Source: Fratercula arctica
Lineage: Eukaryota; Chordata; Aves; Charadriiformes; Alcidae
Assembly: GCA_947846985.1 (NCBI GenBank)
Contig: CANTUZ010000025.1
Coordinates: 12,832,100-12,896,099, forward strand
Direction of reading: 5' to 3'
Length of the DNA stretch: 64,000 nucleotides
A model generated the notes under the pieces. It had not been told where the DNA came from. It did no database searches and saw nothing but the letters and a program-made list of their open reading frames with translations. Below are positions 1 to 10,334 of the stretch, in pieces (position 1 is the stretch's first letter; each line of letters opens with the position of its first letter). The position numbers and the translations under genes are program-made.

Positions 1-311
1 GTAACAAGGTAGGTGTTGGTCTCTTCTCCCTAGTAGCAAGTGATAGAAGAAGAGGAAACAGCTTCAAGTTGCGTCAGGGGAGGTTTAGATTGGATATTAG
101 GAAAAATTTTTACACTGAAAGAGTTATCAAGCATTGGAACAGGCTGCCCAGGGAAGTGGTTGAGTTACCATCCCTGGAGGTATTTAAAAAGACATGTAGA
201 TGTGGCATTTAGGGACATGGCTTAGTGGTGGACTTGGTAGTATTAGGTCAACGGTTGGACTCGATGATCTTAAGGGTCTTTTCCAACCTAAATGATTCTA
301 TGATTCTATGA
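1..311 (+). mobile_element. CR1 LINE, 3' end fragment
   Basis: This is the 3' end of a CR1 non-LTR retrotransposon cut by the window edge. It holds the end of the reverse-transcriptase reading frame (the conserved NRLPREV-like stretch is recognisable as [10 protein letters not shown]), then the CR1 3' untranslated region with the words TTGGACTCGATGATC and TTCCAACC, and finally the CR1-specific tandem octamer ATTCTATG at about 292-310. No poly(A) tail is present, as is normal for CR1. Confidence 0.9.
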
Positions 312-1067
312 ATCCAGTCCTCGTGGGCCTGGGTCAGTAGAGCACCAAGAATGCTGAATTGCTGAAATATATTACACTGTGGTGTCAGTATCTTACTGTG
401 TCTATTTATTTTCTTCTTCATGTTCTGCTAATGATTCCAAATTTTACCTTCATACTTCTCTCTTGAGTCATAAATTTCTAGGTGGGTTTATGATGACATC
501 TCAGCTCCTCATAGCTTTCTCATCAATGCAACCAGTGCCCTTTTGAGTGTATTGAGTGTAACCTAAGTCTTAAGTGTGGAGTGTACCCTAATTTCTATGC
601 CTTTTCTATCAGATATTCAGCATTTCACAGGATTAGAGCTATGCAACTAACTTTCCAGGCTGATGCAGGCATGTCTGAGGCCCCCGTGGACCATCTGACT
701 GTTTCACTTACAGAATCATTAAATATTCCCACATGGTAGAGGCAAATCAGGAAAGTTTGGGAGATTGGAGAAAGAAGGGAGAAAAGTCAAGCTGACAGTA
801 AAGATAAGAAAAAGTGAAACTGAGGCTCTAGATGAGACCACAGCAGCACTGCTATCAAGAGTAGGAACTCCTGGATACTCAGTTTGTTATAAGAAGTCCT
901 TGTTGGTTTAGGGACAGGCTGCTGGGAAGCTCCATACATCCTGGCTTGTAGACCTGTCCTCTGTTGGTTGTAAGAATGCAGCGCAGCTCACTCATTTCTC
1001 CCTCTGGTTTGGAGAGCAGTATCTGCTTCCTAGTGGTGACCTCTTTTTATACCGTCAGCTTTACTGG
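312..1067. other. Intergenic, nothing recognised
   Basis: AT-rich single-copy-looking sequence. I see no open frame of note, no splice pattern and no repeat family that I recognise. Confidence 0.5.
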
Positions 1068-1072
1068 CCCCC

Positions 1073-1402
1073 TGTCCTGGATTCAGCTGGGATAGAGTTA
1101 ATTTTCTTCCTAGTAGGTGCTGTGTTTTGGATTTAGTATGAGAATAATGTTGATAACACATATTGGTTTAGTTGTTGCTAAGTAATGCCTATATTAAGTC
1201 AAGGACTTTTTCAGCTTCCCATAGAAGCTGAGATGGAGCATAGACAAGACAAGCTGGCCAAAGGAATATTCCATACCATAGATGTCATGCTCAGTATATA
1301 AATGAGGGTTTGCCAGGGGGCAGGAATCCACGATCACGGCTCGGGACAGGCTGGGCAATTGATCACCAGGTATTGCATCACTTACTTTGTATATTCTTTT
1401 AC

Positions 1403-1440
<38 letters not shown>

Positions 1441-1590
1441 CTTCCGTTACTGTTCTATTAAACTGTCTCTATCTCAACCCACGAGTTCTTTTTCCTTTTT
1501 CTCCATCTTCTCCCTATCCTACTGGAGGGGAGGGGGGAGTGAGTGAATGGCTGCATGGTCCTAGTTGCCGGCTGGGGTTAAACCATGAGA
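1073..1590 (+). mobile_element. Solitary retroviral LTR with 5-bp target duplication
   Basis: The segment begins TGTCCTGG and ends in GGGTTAAACCATGAGA, the layout of an avian ERV LTR; the expected terminal CA has become GA. It is flanked by CCCCC on both sides (1068-1072 and 1591-1595), a possible 5-bp target-site duplication, although a homopolymer is weak evidence. A TATA-like element (GTATATAAATG) lies near 1294. It shares its 3' half with the partial LTR at about 57.1-57.3 kb. An (ATT)n microsatellite lies inside at 1403-1438. Confidence 0.75.
1403..1438. repeat. (ATT)n microsatellite inside an LTR
   Basis: About twelve uninterrupted ATT/TTA units. The hydrophobic runs of isoleucine or tyrosine in forward-strand frames here are translations of the repeat and not a protein. 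Confidence 0.95.
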
Positions 1591-1595
1591 CCCCC

Positions 1596-2744
1596 AAATC
1601 CTAGATTCTTGGGTGATCAAAAATTACTGCTTCGAATTTGAAATTATAACACTGCTGCATTTCCTCCTCTTATGCATACTGTATAAAAGCAGCAGTGTGA
1701 TCTAAATGCATTTTTATAGTTTTTAATAACCAGAATCATTACAGTATCACAAATATTTTAAGACCCAGCCAGATCTGCAACTCAAATACTATTGAAATAT
1801 TTGCATTTACTGGACCTACTTGAAAATACAAGCTTTGATAGGTTTGTTTACATCTCCCAGTTCTTCAGAATGTGTGTTATCTCATATTAGGTTCTCTTAT
1901 CAAATAGTAGATTAAATTGAGAAATTATGAGAAGATAGAAGTCATCTCCCAGCTGCCAAGTGAGTTTCAAGTTTGGGTTCCTGTGCATTCTTTTGGGAAC
2001 TGAATTAGAAATAACATCTACTAGTCATTCAATCTTAAAAACTTTCTTCCTCAATATTGGTATATGAAGTATCAAAACAGCGCTTGAAAGATCTACTGTC
2101 TTAAATTCAATCCAAATTAGGCCTGGAATTCATTTAATATTCTTGAAAATTCCAATAAATTCACTCTTAAACAGTTTTAAGAAACAGCTTTAATCATCTG
2201 GCTGTTTCATTTATTTTAAGAGTTATTAATCTGACAGTCTCTATCTCTCTAGGAGGCTTTAGAAAAAAATGTCACAGATAGGATTGCTTAAGAATTACTA
2301 AACAGAAGCAAAAACCCTGTTGGGTCTATTGAGACAAAACCAGTACCCTAAATTCGATACAGTGGCTTAAAACTAGAAGTAAAGGTGAGTCATCATACCA
2401 CAAACATTTTTCTTTCAAAACAGTACTGGATTAGGAGATCCCACCCACTTTTACACAAGTGAAAAATGGTGATGTTACAACCAGGGACCGAGAGTCTGGT
2501 AAATATGTAAATGTATAACTAGAACTCCTTGTGAAGAACAAACAGCAAAGAATACCACATCCTCGAAGAGACTGGAGGGACTGATAACAAGCTTGCAAAA
2601 TAAATGGAGGAGTTGCAAAAGCTTCTGCATTTATCTTCCCCAATCCACACAAAGACATTCCTCTATTATCAGCTCAAACCAGCCATAGTGGTCAAAGAGC
2701 CTGACAAACCGAACGACACTCCAAGTTAAGGTCTTATATGGAAA
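1596..2744. other. Intergenic, nothing recognised
   Basis: AT-rich sequence without a convincing reading frame, exon or repeat family. Confidence 0.45.
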
Positions 2745-2759
2745 GAACGACCAAGGGTT

Positions 2760-4279
2760 CTTTGGGATGGGATGCACCCGAGAGTGCTGAGGGAGCTGGC
2801 AGAAGTCATTGCTGGGCCGCTCTCCATCATCTTTGAAAGGTCCTGGAGAACAGGCAAGGTGCCTGAGGACTGCAGGAAAGCCAATGTCACTCCAGTCTTC
2901 AAAAAGGGCAAGAAAGAGGACCTAGGAAATTACAGGCCGGTCAGCCTCACCTCCATCCCTGGAAAGATGATGGAACAGCTCGTTCTGGGTGTCATCTCAA
3001 GGCATGTGGAGGAAAACAAAGCTATCAGAAATACTCAACATGGATTCACCAAGGGGAAATCATGTCTGACTAATCTGATAGCCTTCTACGATGCCATGAC
3101 TGGATGGATAGATGAGGGGAAGGTGGTAGATGTGGTCTACCTTGACTTAAGCAAGACGTTCGACACGGTCTCCCATAGCATCCTCATAGGGAAGCTTAGG
3201 AAGAGCGGGCTAGATGAAAGGACAGTAAGGTGGATAGATAACTGGTTGAAAGACAGAGCTCAGAGGGTCATGACTAGGGGCACAGAGTCTAGTTGGAGGT
3301 CTGTGACAAGTGGTGTTCCCCAGGGGTCAGTACTGGGTCCAGTCCTCTTCAATATATTCATCAATGACCTGGATGAAGGGATAGAGTGCACCCTCAGCAA
3401 GTTTGCTGACGACACAAAGCTGGGAGGGGGTGGCTGACACACCAGAAGGCTGTGCCGCCATACAGCAAGACCTGGACAGGCTGGAGAGTTGGGCAGAGAG
3501 AAACCTTATGAAATTCAACAAGGGCAAGTGTAGGGTGCTGCACCTGGGGAGGAATAACCCCATGCACCAGTACATGTTAGGGGCTGACCTGCTGGAGAGC
3601 AGCTCTGTGGAAAGAGACCTGGGAGTCCTGGTGGACAACAGGATGACCATGAGCCAGCAATGTGCCCTTGTGGCCAGGAAGGCCAATGGCATCCTGGGGT
3701 GCATCAGGAAGAGTGTGGCCAGCAGGTCGAGGGAGGTCATCCTCCCCATCTACTCTGCCCTGGTGAGGCCGCACCCGGAGTACTGTGTCCAGTTCTGGGC
3801 TCCCCAGTTCAAGAGGGACAGGGAACTGCTGGAGAGGGTACAGCAAAGGGCTACGAAGATGATTAGGGGACTGGAACACCTCTCTTATGAAGAAAGGCTG
3901 AGGGATTTGGGTCTCTTCAGTCTGGAAAAAAGACGGCTGAGGGGGGATCTTATCAACACTTATAAATACTTAAAGGGTGGGTGTCAGGAGGATGGGACCA
4001 GGCTCTTTTCAGTGGTGCCCGGGGACAGGACAAGAGGCAATGGGCACAAACTTGAGCATAGGAAGTTCCATCGAAACATGAGGAGGAACATCTTTATTTT
4101 GAGGGTGGCAGAGCACTGTAACAGGCTGCCCAGAGAGGTGGTGGAGTCTCCCAACTCTGGAGACATTCAAAACCCGCCTGGACGTGTTCCTGTGTAACCT
4201 GCTCTAGGTGACCCTGCTGTGGCAGGGGGGTTGGACTAGATGATCTCCAGAGGTCCCTTCCAACCCTATGATTCTATGA
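2760..4279 (+). mobile_element. CR1 LINE, 5'-truncated, reverse transcriptase C-terminal half
   Basis: A 1.5-kb 5'-truncated CR1 copy. The frame at 2772-3437 encodes reverse-transcriptase core motifs: [20 protein letters not shown], then [12 protein letters not shown], then [10 protein letters not shown] with the first catalytic Asp, [11 protein letters not shown], and FADDTKL, the catalytic FADD box. Just after FADD the frame shifts, and the rest of the ORF2 C-terminus ([26 protein letters not shown]) continues in another frame to 4197. The 3' untranslated region ends with CCCTATGATTCTATGA. It is a dead copy. Confidence 0.95.
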
Positions 4280-4299
4280 GTTCACCAAGAGTTCACTCC

Positions 4300-4607
4300 T
4301 GTGCGACCACCGAAGATGACTAGGAACCACCCAAGACCTACCATGAAGCCCCTAACAGACTTAATGCGCATGTGCCAGGGTGATGTGAATATGGAAATGA
4401 GTTCCGGGAAATGTAATGAATATGGAAATGAGTTCTGGGAAATGTAATGACCATGCATATTCTGTATGGATATAAGAGTCTGTGAATCTCGCATTCAGTG
4501 GACATGTTGGGTGGAGAGATCCCCCATGTCCCCAGCACCAAATAAAAGAATGCCTGCTTCTTAAGACTACACTGGTGTCAAGAAGTTCATTCCCGATTTC
4601 GGTGACA
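4300..4607 (+). mobile_element. Solitary LTR-like element next to CR1
   Basis: The segment begins TGTGCGACC and ends TTTCGGTGACA, with a TATA-like GGATATAAGAG near 4469 and an AATAAA signal at about 4540, which is the U3-R-U5 arrangement of a retroviral LTR. A 31-bp unit is tandemly duplicated in the presumed U3. No clean target duplication was found, so the outer limits are approximate. Confidence 0.6.
4387..4448. repeat. 31-bp tandem duplication in LTR U3
   Basis: Two adjacent copies (4387-4417 and 4418-4448) begin GAATATGGAAATGAGTTC and differ at one base (CCGGG versus CTGGG). Duplicated U3 segments are often enhancer repeats; here that is inference. Confidence 0.85.
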
Positions 4608-5246
4608 GTGAGAGACTCAAATTCAAACTCCTCTTTTATCAAAACAGACTCAAACAATGAATGGGTTTTAACAGAGGAAGAGGAGGTGCGCTTGTCCTCT
4701 CACTAGCAGCATCTGAGCATGTTTTTGCTCCAAGGTTATTCAGAGTTATTCTGAGTTTCTTTGGTAATACCATCTTCAGTAAATGGATCTCTCCTTCCTC
4801 AGATTTCCAGTTCTAAGGTTACCAAGGTGCAGCATTCATTTTGGTACACTAGTCCAAATTACCAAATACAGTCTCGATTAAAAAATCTCACTGGACAGAT
4901 TGGTTACATTCTAGAGCCACGAAAGGAAAATGACCTGCATTCTCACAAGCTGGGCTGGAAATAGTGGGAATCACATGTCTGGAACATAATTTCATTAGAA
5001 GACTATAATTAATTACCTAAGAGGTTTGGAACAAGATCCACCACCAACTTTAATGTTATTATTGCAATCTTTCTGAGAAATCCATATAAAGCAATTGTTA
5101 TAAATTCTATCACAATAGCAGTATAGGCAGATCCTTTCTTGTAAAGAAATAATAATAATTTTTATAAGTATTCCCTTGCAATACACTCAGTGACAGAAAA
5201 AGCAGATAGGAGCCTCATAAAGCTGAAGAAAAGGAATAATGCTCTT
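4608..5246. other. Intergenic, nothing recognised
   Basis: No gene or repeat family recognised between the LTR-like element and the next CR1. Confidence 0.4.
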
Positions 5247-6793
5247 ATAGAATCATAGAATGGTTCGGGTTGGAAGGGACCTTAAAGATCATCTAGTTCC
5301 AACCCCCCTGCCATGGGCAGGGACACCTCCCACTAGACCAGGTTGCTCAAAGACCCATCCAGCCTGGCCTTGAACACTTCCAGGAATGGGGCATCCACAA
5401 CCTCCCTGGGCAACCTGTTCCACTGCTTCACCACCCTCACAGTGAAGAATTTCTTCCTAATATCCAATCTAAATCTGCCCTCCTTCAGTTTGAGGCCGTT
5501 ATCCCTTGTCCTATCATTACACTCCCTGATAAAGAGTCCCTCCCCATCCTTCCTGTAGGCCCCCTTCAGGTACTGGAAGGCTGCTATAAGGTCTCCTCGG
5601 AGCCTTCTCTTCTCCAGGCTGAACAACCCCAACTCTCTCAGTCTGTCCTCATAGGAGAGGTGCTCCAGCCCTCTGATCAACTTTGTGGCCCTCCACTGGA
5701 CCCGTTCCAACAGGTCCATGTCCTTCTTGTGCTGAGGACTCCAGAGCTGGACGCAATACTCCAGGTGGGGTCTCACCAGAGTGGAGTAGAGGGGCAGAAT
5801 CACCTCCCTCGACCTGCTGGCCATGCTTCTTTTGATGCAGCCCAGGATGCGGTTGGCTTTCTGGGCTGCAAGCACACATTGCCTGCTCATGTTGAGCTTC
5901 TCATCCACCAGCACCCTTCTCCTCAGGGCTGCTCTCAAGCCATTCTCCGCCCAGCCTGTATTTGTGCATGGGAGTGCCATGACCCAGGTGCAGGACCTTG
6001 CACTTGACCTGGTTGAACTTCATGAGGTTGGCACGGGCCCACCTCTCAAGCCTGTCCAGGTCCCTCTGGATGGCATCCCTTCCCTCCAGCGTGTCGACTG
6101 TGCCACACAGCTTGGTGTTGTCAGCAAACTTGCTGAGGGTGCACTCAATCCCACTGTCCATGTCACCAACAAAGATGTTAAACAGCACTGGTCCCAGTAC
6201 TGACCCATGAGGAACGCCACTTTCCAATTTAGAGACCAGGATGTCATGTGGGGCAGTGTCAAACGCTTTGCATAAGTCCAGGTAAATGACGTCAGTTGCT
6301 CTCCCCTTATCTACCAATGCTGTGGCAACATCATAGAAGGCCACCAAATTTGTCAGGCATGACTTGCCTTTGGTGAAGCCATGTTGGCTGTCACCAATCA
6401 CCTCCTTATTTTCCATGTGGCTTAACAGAGATTCCAGGAGGATCTGCTCCATGATCTTGCCAGGCACAGAGGTGAGACTAACTGGCCTGTAGTTCCCCGG
6501 GCCTTCCTTTTTTCCCTTTTTGAAAATGGGGGTTATGTTTCCCCTCTTCCAGTCAGCGGGAACTTCACCAGACTGCCACGACTTTTGGAATATAATGGAA
6601 AGCGGCTTAGCAACTTCATCTGCCAGCTCCCTCAGGACCCTTGGATGGATTTCATCAGGTCCCATGGGCTTATGCACCTTCAGGTTCCTCAGATGGTCTC
6701 GAATCTGATCTTCTACAGTGGGCGGTTCTTCATTCTCATAGGTCCTGCCTTTGCATTCTGCAAATTGGGCGGTGTGGTTGGAGCCCTGAGAAC
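5247..6793 (-). mobile_element. CR1 LINE, 5'-truncated, minus strand
   Basis: Read on the minus strand this is a 1.5-kb CR1. It runs from [19 protein letters not shown] sequence near 6660 through [35 protein letters not shown] and [10 protein letters not shown] to [15 protein letters not shown] and FADNTKL, where the second Asp of the catalytic FADD is Asn. It continues through the C-terminal domain into the 3' end at 5247 (CATAGAATGGTTCGG on the plus strand). A frameshift near 5900 splits the C-terminal domain. It is inactive. Confidence 0.95.
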
Positions 6794-9149
6794 AATTATA
6801 AAATAAATTTTACTGTTTAATAAGAAAAAGTAGTAAATCTTGGGCAATAATTAGTCATTAAACTAGTCTGCAAGAGGAGGACATCTGGACTTGATTACAT
6901 CCAGAAACATCCTTAGGAGACAAATACATTGTTTTTATAACAGTGTAGATCAGATACCTGGTCTCCGAATTTAACTTCAGATAATTATTAAAAAAATAGG
7001 ACTGCATTGTGCCTTTAATCTCAGTTTTAAAATTCTGAAAATCCAGCAACTGTTACATTTTACCTTTTAGCTTTCCTTCATAATCTGCAGGGTGTAATCT
7101 TTAAATGCACTTTGGTACAGGCACAATAGGAGAACATGGTTATAGTTCTATTGGCTATAGGTGGTTAATTTGGTGGGGTATTTTTTTGCAAATACATTAT
7201 TTTAAATTAATAACAATGATTTCATGCATGTCTATGTCATACTATCTTCTACAACACAGTTAATGTGTTCATTCATCATCTTGTACCATAGAAAAGAAAG
7301 CAATAATGGATCATCTCCCCAAGCTAATCTTAGCCATTTTTGGCACCTTTTTTGATCAGATCTGTGAAGATATAATAAAAATCAGAAGATTGCTATTTAC
7401 ATCTGCATATATTGTTGACTACACACCAAAAAACAATTGCAAAAAACAATTCTGCCTTTACCATTTTCAAAGAAAAACCAACATGTATCAGAAAAAATAA
7501 ACACCCAACCATGTAAGTACAGGGTTATAGGCGAGCATATTTAAGCTGTCAGGGAGCAGCAATGGAAGGCTGCTCTGCAAGGAAGGGTGAGCCAGAAGGT
7601 GACAAGAAGACAGGCAGGGCACGCTCTCACAGTGCCCAAACAAAAAGCAGAGCACGGCCAGTGACAGAAAGCAGGGTCAGCCAATAGTCCAGATTTTCGG
7701 ACAAGTCTGTAGTGATGAGGCAGGTTAGAGGTGAAGTTGGGAAGTCAAGTCAGTGGGTCAAGATCAGCAAGGGATGTAGCCAGGCACAGGCACACCCACG
7801 GCGCTGCTCAGGCAAGGGCCCAAGTTTGAATGTAGCTCCTAAGTGAAGGGGAAGAGGCCACCAAGGCTTCTCACAGCTCCTTGTTACAGAACTCTCTTCA
7901 CTGCAGCCCCATCCCAGGCTACTCGAGCACGTTGTATCAGAGCTGGCCTCATGCACAAGCAGCTAAGACCCCAGGGAGTGGGCAAGGGGTTGCAAAGTCT
8001 CAGGGTGCACTCACAGCCCTAACAGCTCCTGCAAATTCAATGAAATGGACTGTTTCATCTCTTCCTGAGTGCCTAAACACTCAAGCCAGAACAGTCAAAG
8101 TACTCTGATGTGAGGAAACATTATGCCACCAAACTATATAATGAGAGGTTGGTATTAGGAACCCATTTTGAAGTCTAGAATAAGGACACAGTTATGGGTT
8201 TGAGTTTTGATTTTTTTTTGGTAGTAGGAAGGGAAAAGAAGAAGGAACTGAAGTTTTAGATTCACAGAGCAAAAGTTCAATTTTTCTAACAAGAAGTCTG
8301 TTTGGTCTGTAGGCACAGAAGATACAGTGTGTCTACATGATGTAACTATGCCATGGTCTATTGAGTTTGCATTTTGTTAACATGTTTTTTCAGAATTACT
8401 AATGGAACTAGCTTGTACATAGCCTGGCATAAGCTCATTATAAGACTGCAGGGTAACACACGCAAACAAAACTTCTCTCAATTTCTCAGTAGTATTTCTC
8501 AATCCTTGGACTACAAAGAGTTATACAACAAATCTGTAATTTTACATGACAATAGCAGAATGGTTACAAGTTCAAAACAGATTGAACAAACAGGATAGGA
8601 GTTAAGACTTTCAATGAGAGTTTTTCCCTTTCTTTTGCATTATTTTTACCTGCCCCTAAGATGGTGGAAATAACCTGGTTGTAATGCCCTGATTCTGTGT
8701 GAGGTGAGCAAAGTAACGTCTTCTGCTAGCTGTAGCAATCAGATGTCACAGAACCCGACACCAATTGCTAAGGGAGTATATTTCTTTGACTTGAATGGTG
8801 TTTTACAACGATACTATCCAGGCTTTAAAATTTGTGTGTGAATTTATCAGTTTCCCATCTGCAACAAACATTTGTACTCCCAGTACCAGCAGGAACGAAT
8901 CCTCTGGGGATGCTCTGGAACCCGTGCAGCAATGGATTAGCTGGATATAAATAATCACAGGGCCTAAAGGCTACAGAGGTTGGCATGTGAAACCCATACA
9001 TTAGCTAATTGTGAATTTGACAAATAACAATAATGCCATGAAATATGCTGTGGATTTAACAAGCTGGGAAGAGACTGTTACAGGAGGATTGGGGGCAGGT
9101 AGGACAGGACATCACATCCTTTGTGAAGCAATTTTGCTGGCAGAGCCCC
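6794..9149. other. Region upstream of HMGCS1, no gene recognised
   Basis: About 2.3 kb of AT-rich to mixed sequence lies between the CR1 and the CpG-rich promoter. Open frames are short and lack recognisable motifs. The part at 7.5-8.1 kb is somewhat richer in G and C but has no feature I can name. Confidence 0.45.
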
Positions 9150-9990
9150 TGCGAATGCCCCGAGTGCTTCGTCCTCGCCCACCAAGGGGAAGGACGGAGG
9201 GTAGGTTTTACAGGCAAGAGAGATGTCACAGGCTGCCGCACCGAGTGGCACCGGGCGCCCTGCCCACCCCCGCAGACCCCTGCCCGCCCCGGCCTGCGCC
9301 TCACGGCCTCGGCACCCCCACCAGCCCCACTGCTCCTCTCAGCCCGCCGCTGCTGCCTCCCAGCCCCTCACCCGCGACCCTCCGCGCCCTCCGCTGTTCG
9401 CGCTGGGGGCCCCGGTCCGGGGCCGAGGCGATACGATGGCCGGCTCTCACCGGGGACGGGTGGGCCTCGCCTCCCGTTGCCGGGCAACCACCGTCTCACC
9501 TCGCCAGTGACCGGCAGCCGTCCTACTCTCACCCGCGGTCGGCAGCGTGCTCCCATTGGCTGCCCCCGCGTTGCGCTCGGCTCCCATTGAGCGCCCACCG
9601 CCAGTGCCGCGTCCTCATTGGTGCGCTGCCCTCTGGCCATTCTGCGTCACTTTCTCACACCATTCCCCCCGCCTTCTCCGCCAGTTGCGGGCCGGCCGGC
9701 CGGCGGGCGGGACCTGGGCGGTGGCAGCTGTGATTGGCCGGGAAAGCTGCCGCTCAGGGTCCTGGCCGGAGGCCGGGCTGTTTAAAGCCGCCGCGCGCCA
9801 GTATATTGACTTTTCTCTCCGTGTATGCGAGCAAAGGTGTTGAGTGACATCGGGAGCTATTTCCTCGGATAGGTGAGGGTGGCTCGGCTCCCGGAGACCC
9901 TTGGGCTGGGCAGTATCCCCTGCCTCTCCTCGCGGGGCGGGCGGAGCCGCGGGGGGGGCTGGGCCTGTGGCATCGCGTGAAGCTGGAGCC
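9150..9990 (+). promoter_or_regulatory. HMGCS1: CpG-rich HMGCS1 promoter region
   Basis: A dense CpG stretch precedes noncoding exon 1. Three inverted CCAAT boxes (ATTGG) lie at 9555-9559, 9617-9621 and 9733-9737, with a CRE-like TGCGTCAC at 9643-9650 and TCACACCAT at 9655-9663, a possible degenerate sterol regulatory element. A TATA-like TTTAAA lies at 9781-9786 and a second, TATATT, at 9802-9807, so transcription probably starts near 9811-9835. NF-Y sites next to SREBP sites are the known logic of HMG-CoA synthase promoters; assigning these particular words is inference. Confidence 0.75.
9812..9872 (+). other. HMGCS1: HMGCS1 noncoding exon 1 (5' UTR), start approximate
   Basis: The exon is inferred from the promoter position and a consensus donor at 9873 (GATAG|GTGAGG). 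The 5' end is set about 26-30 bases downstream of TTTAAA. There is no ATG between the likely start and the donor except inside GTATGCGAG at 9824, which would be a tiny upstream frame if included. It would splice to 15669. Alternative donors such as AAG|GTAGGT near 10153 are possible. Confidence 0.6.
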
Positions 9991-10312
9991 GCCCGTGGGG
10001 CGTGGGGATAGGTTGGCATAACTGGGAGCGGTGTTTTCAGTAGATATAAGTGCGTTTGAAATAGTGCTTGCAGTGCAGCAAGAGGAAGAAGGGGGGGAAA
10101 AAAAGGGGGGGAGGAAAAAAGAAAATAAGAGGCGTTTCTAAGTGTCACTTAAGGTAGGTGTCGGCCTGCAAACGGCGCTGAGCGCTGCACGGAGCATCGT
10201 CGAGCAGGGCGCGCTGCTCTCTCCCGCTGTAGCTGGCGAGGCAAAATGCATCGTGAAAGACCCCGTAGCCCTGGTGTTGGAGGACCCTGGATGTTGTCTC
10301 GCGTGCTTCCCG

Positions 10313-10334
10313 CCCCCCCCCCCCCCCCCCCCCC
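10313..10334. repeat. C22 homopolymer
   Basis: Twenty-two consecutive C residues in GC-rich intron 1. Length is prone to sequencing error and polymorphism. Confidence 0.9.

Noticed and set aside
1302..1604. Frames with runs of Ile or Tyr
   Set aside because: Translation of an ATT microsatellite inside an LTR.
4300..4607. Target duplication for the LTR-like element
   Set aside because: The flanks TCACTCC and GTGAGAG do not match, so insertion boundaries could not be confirmed.
9011..10148. Frames of 155-240 codons around the HMGCS1 promoter
   Set aside because: Same compositional artefact in a CpG-rich region; no family motif.
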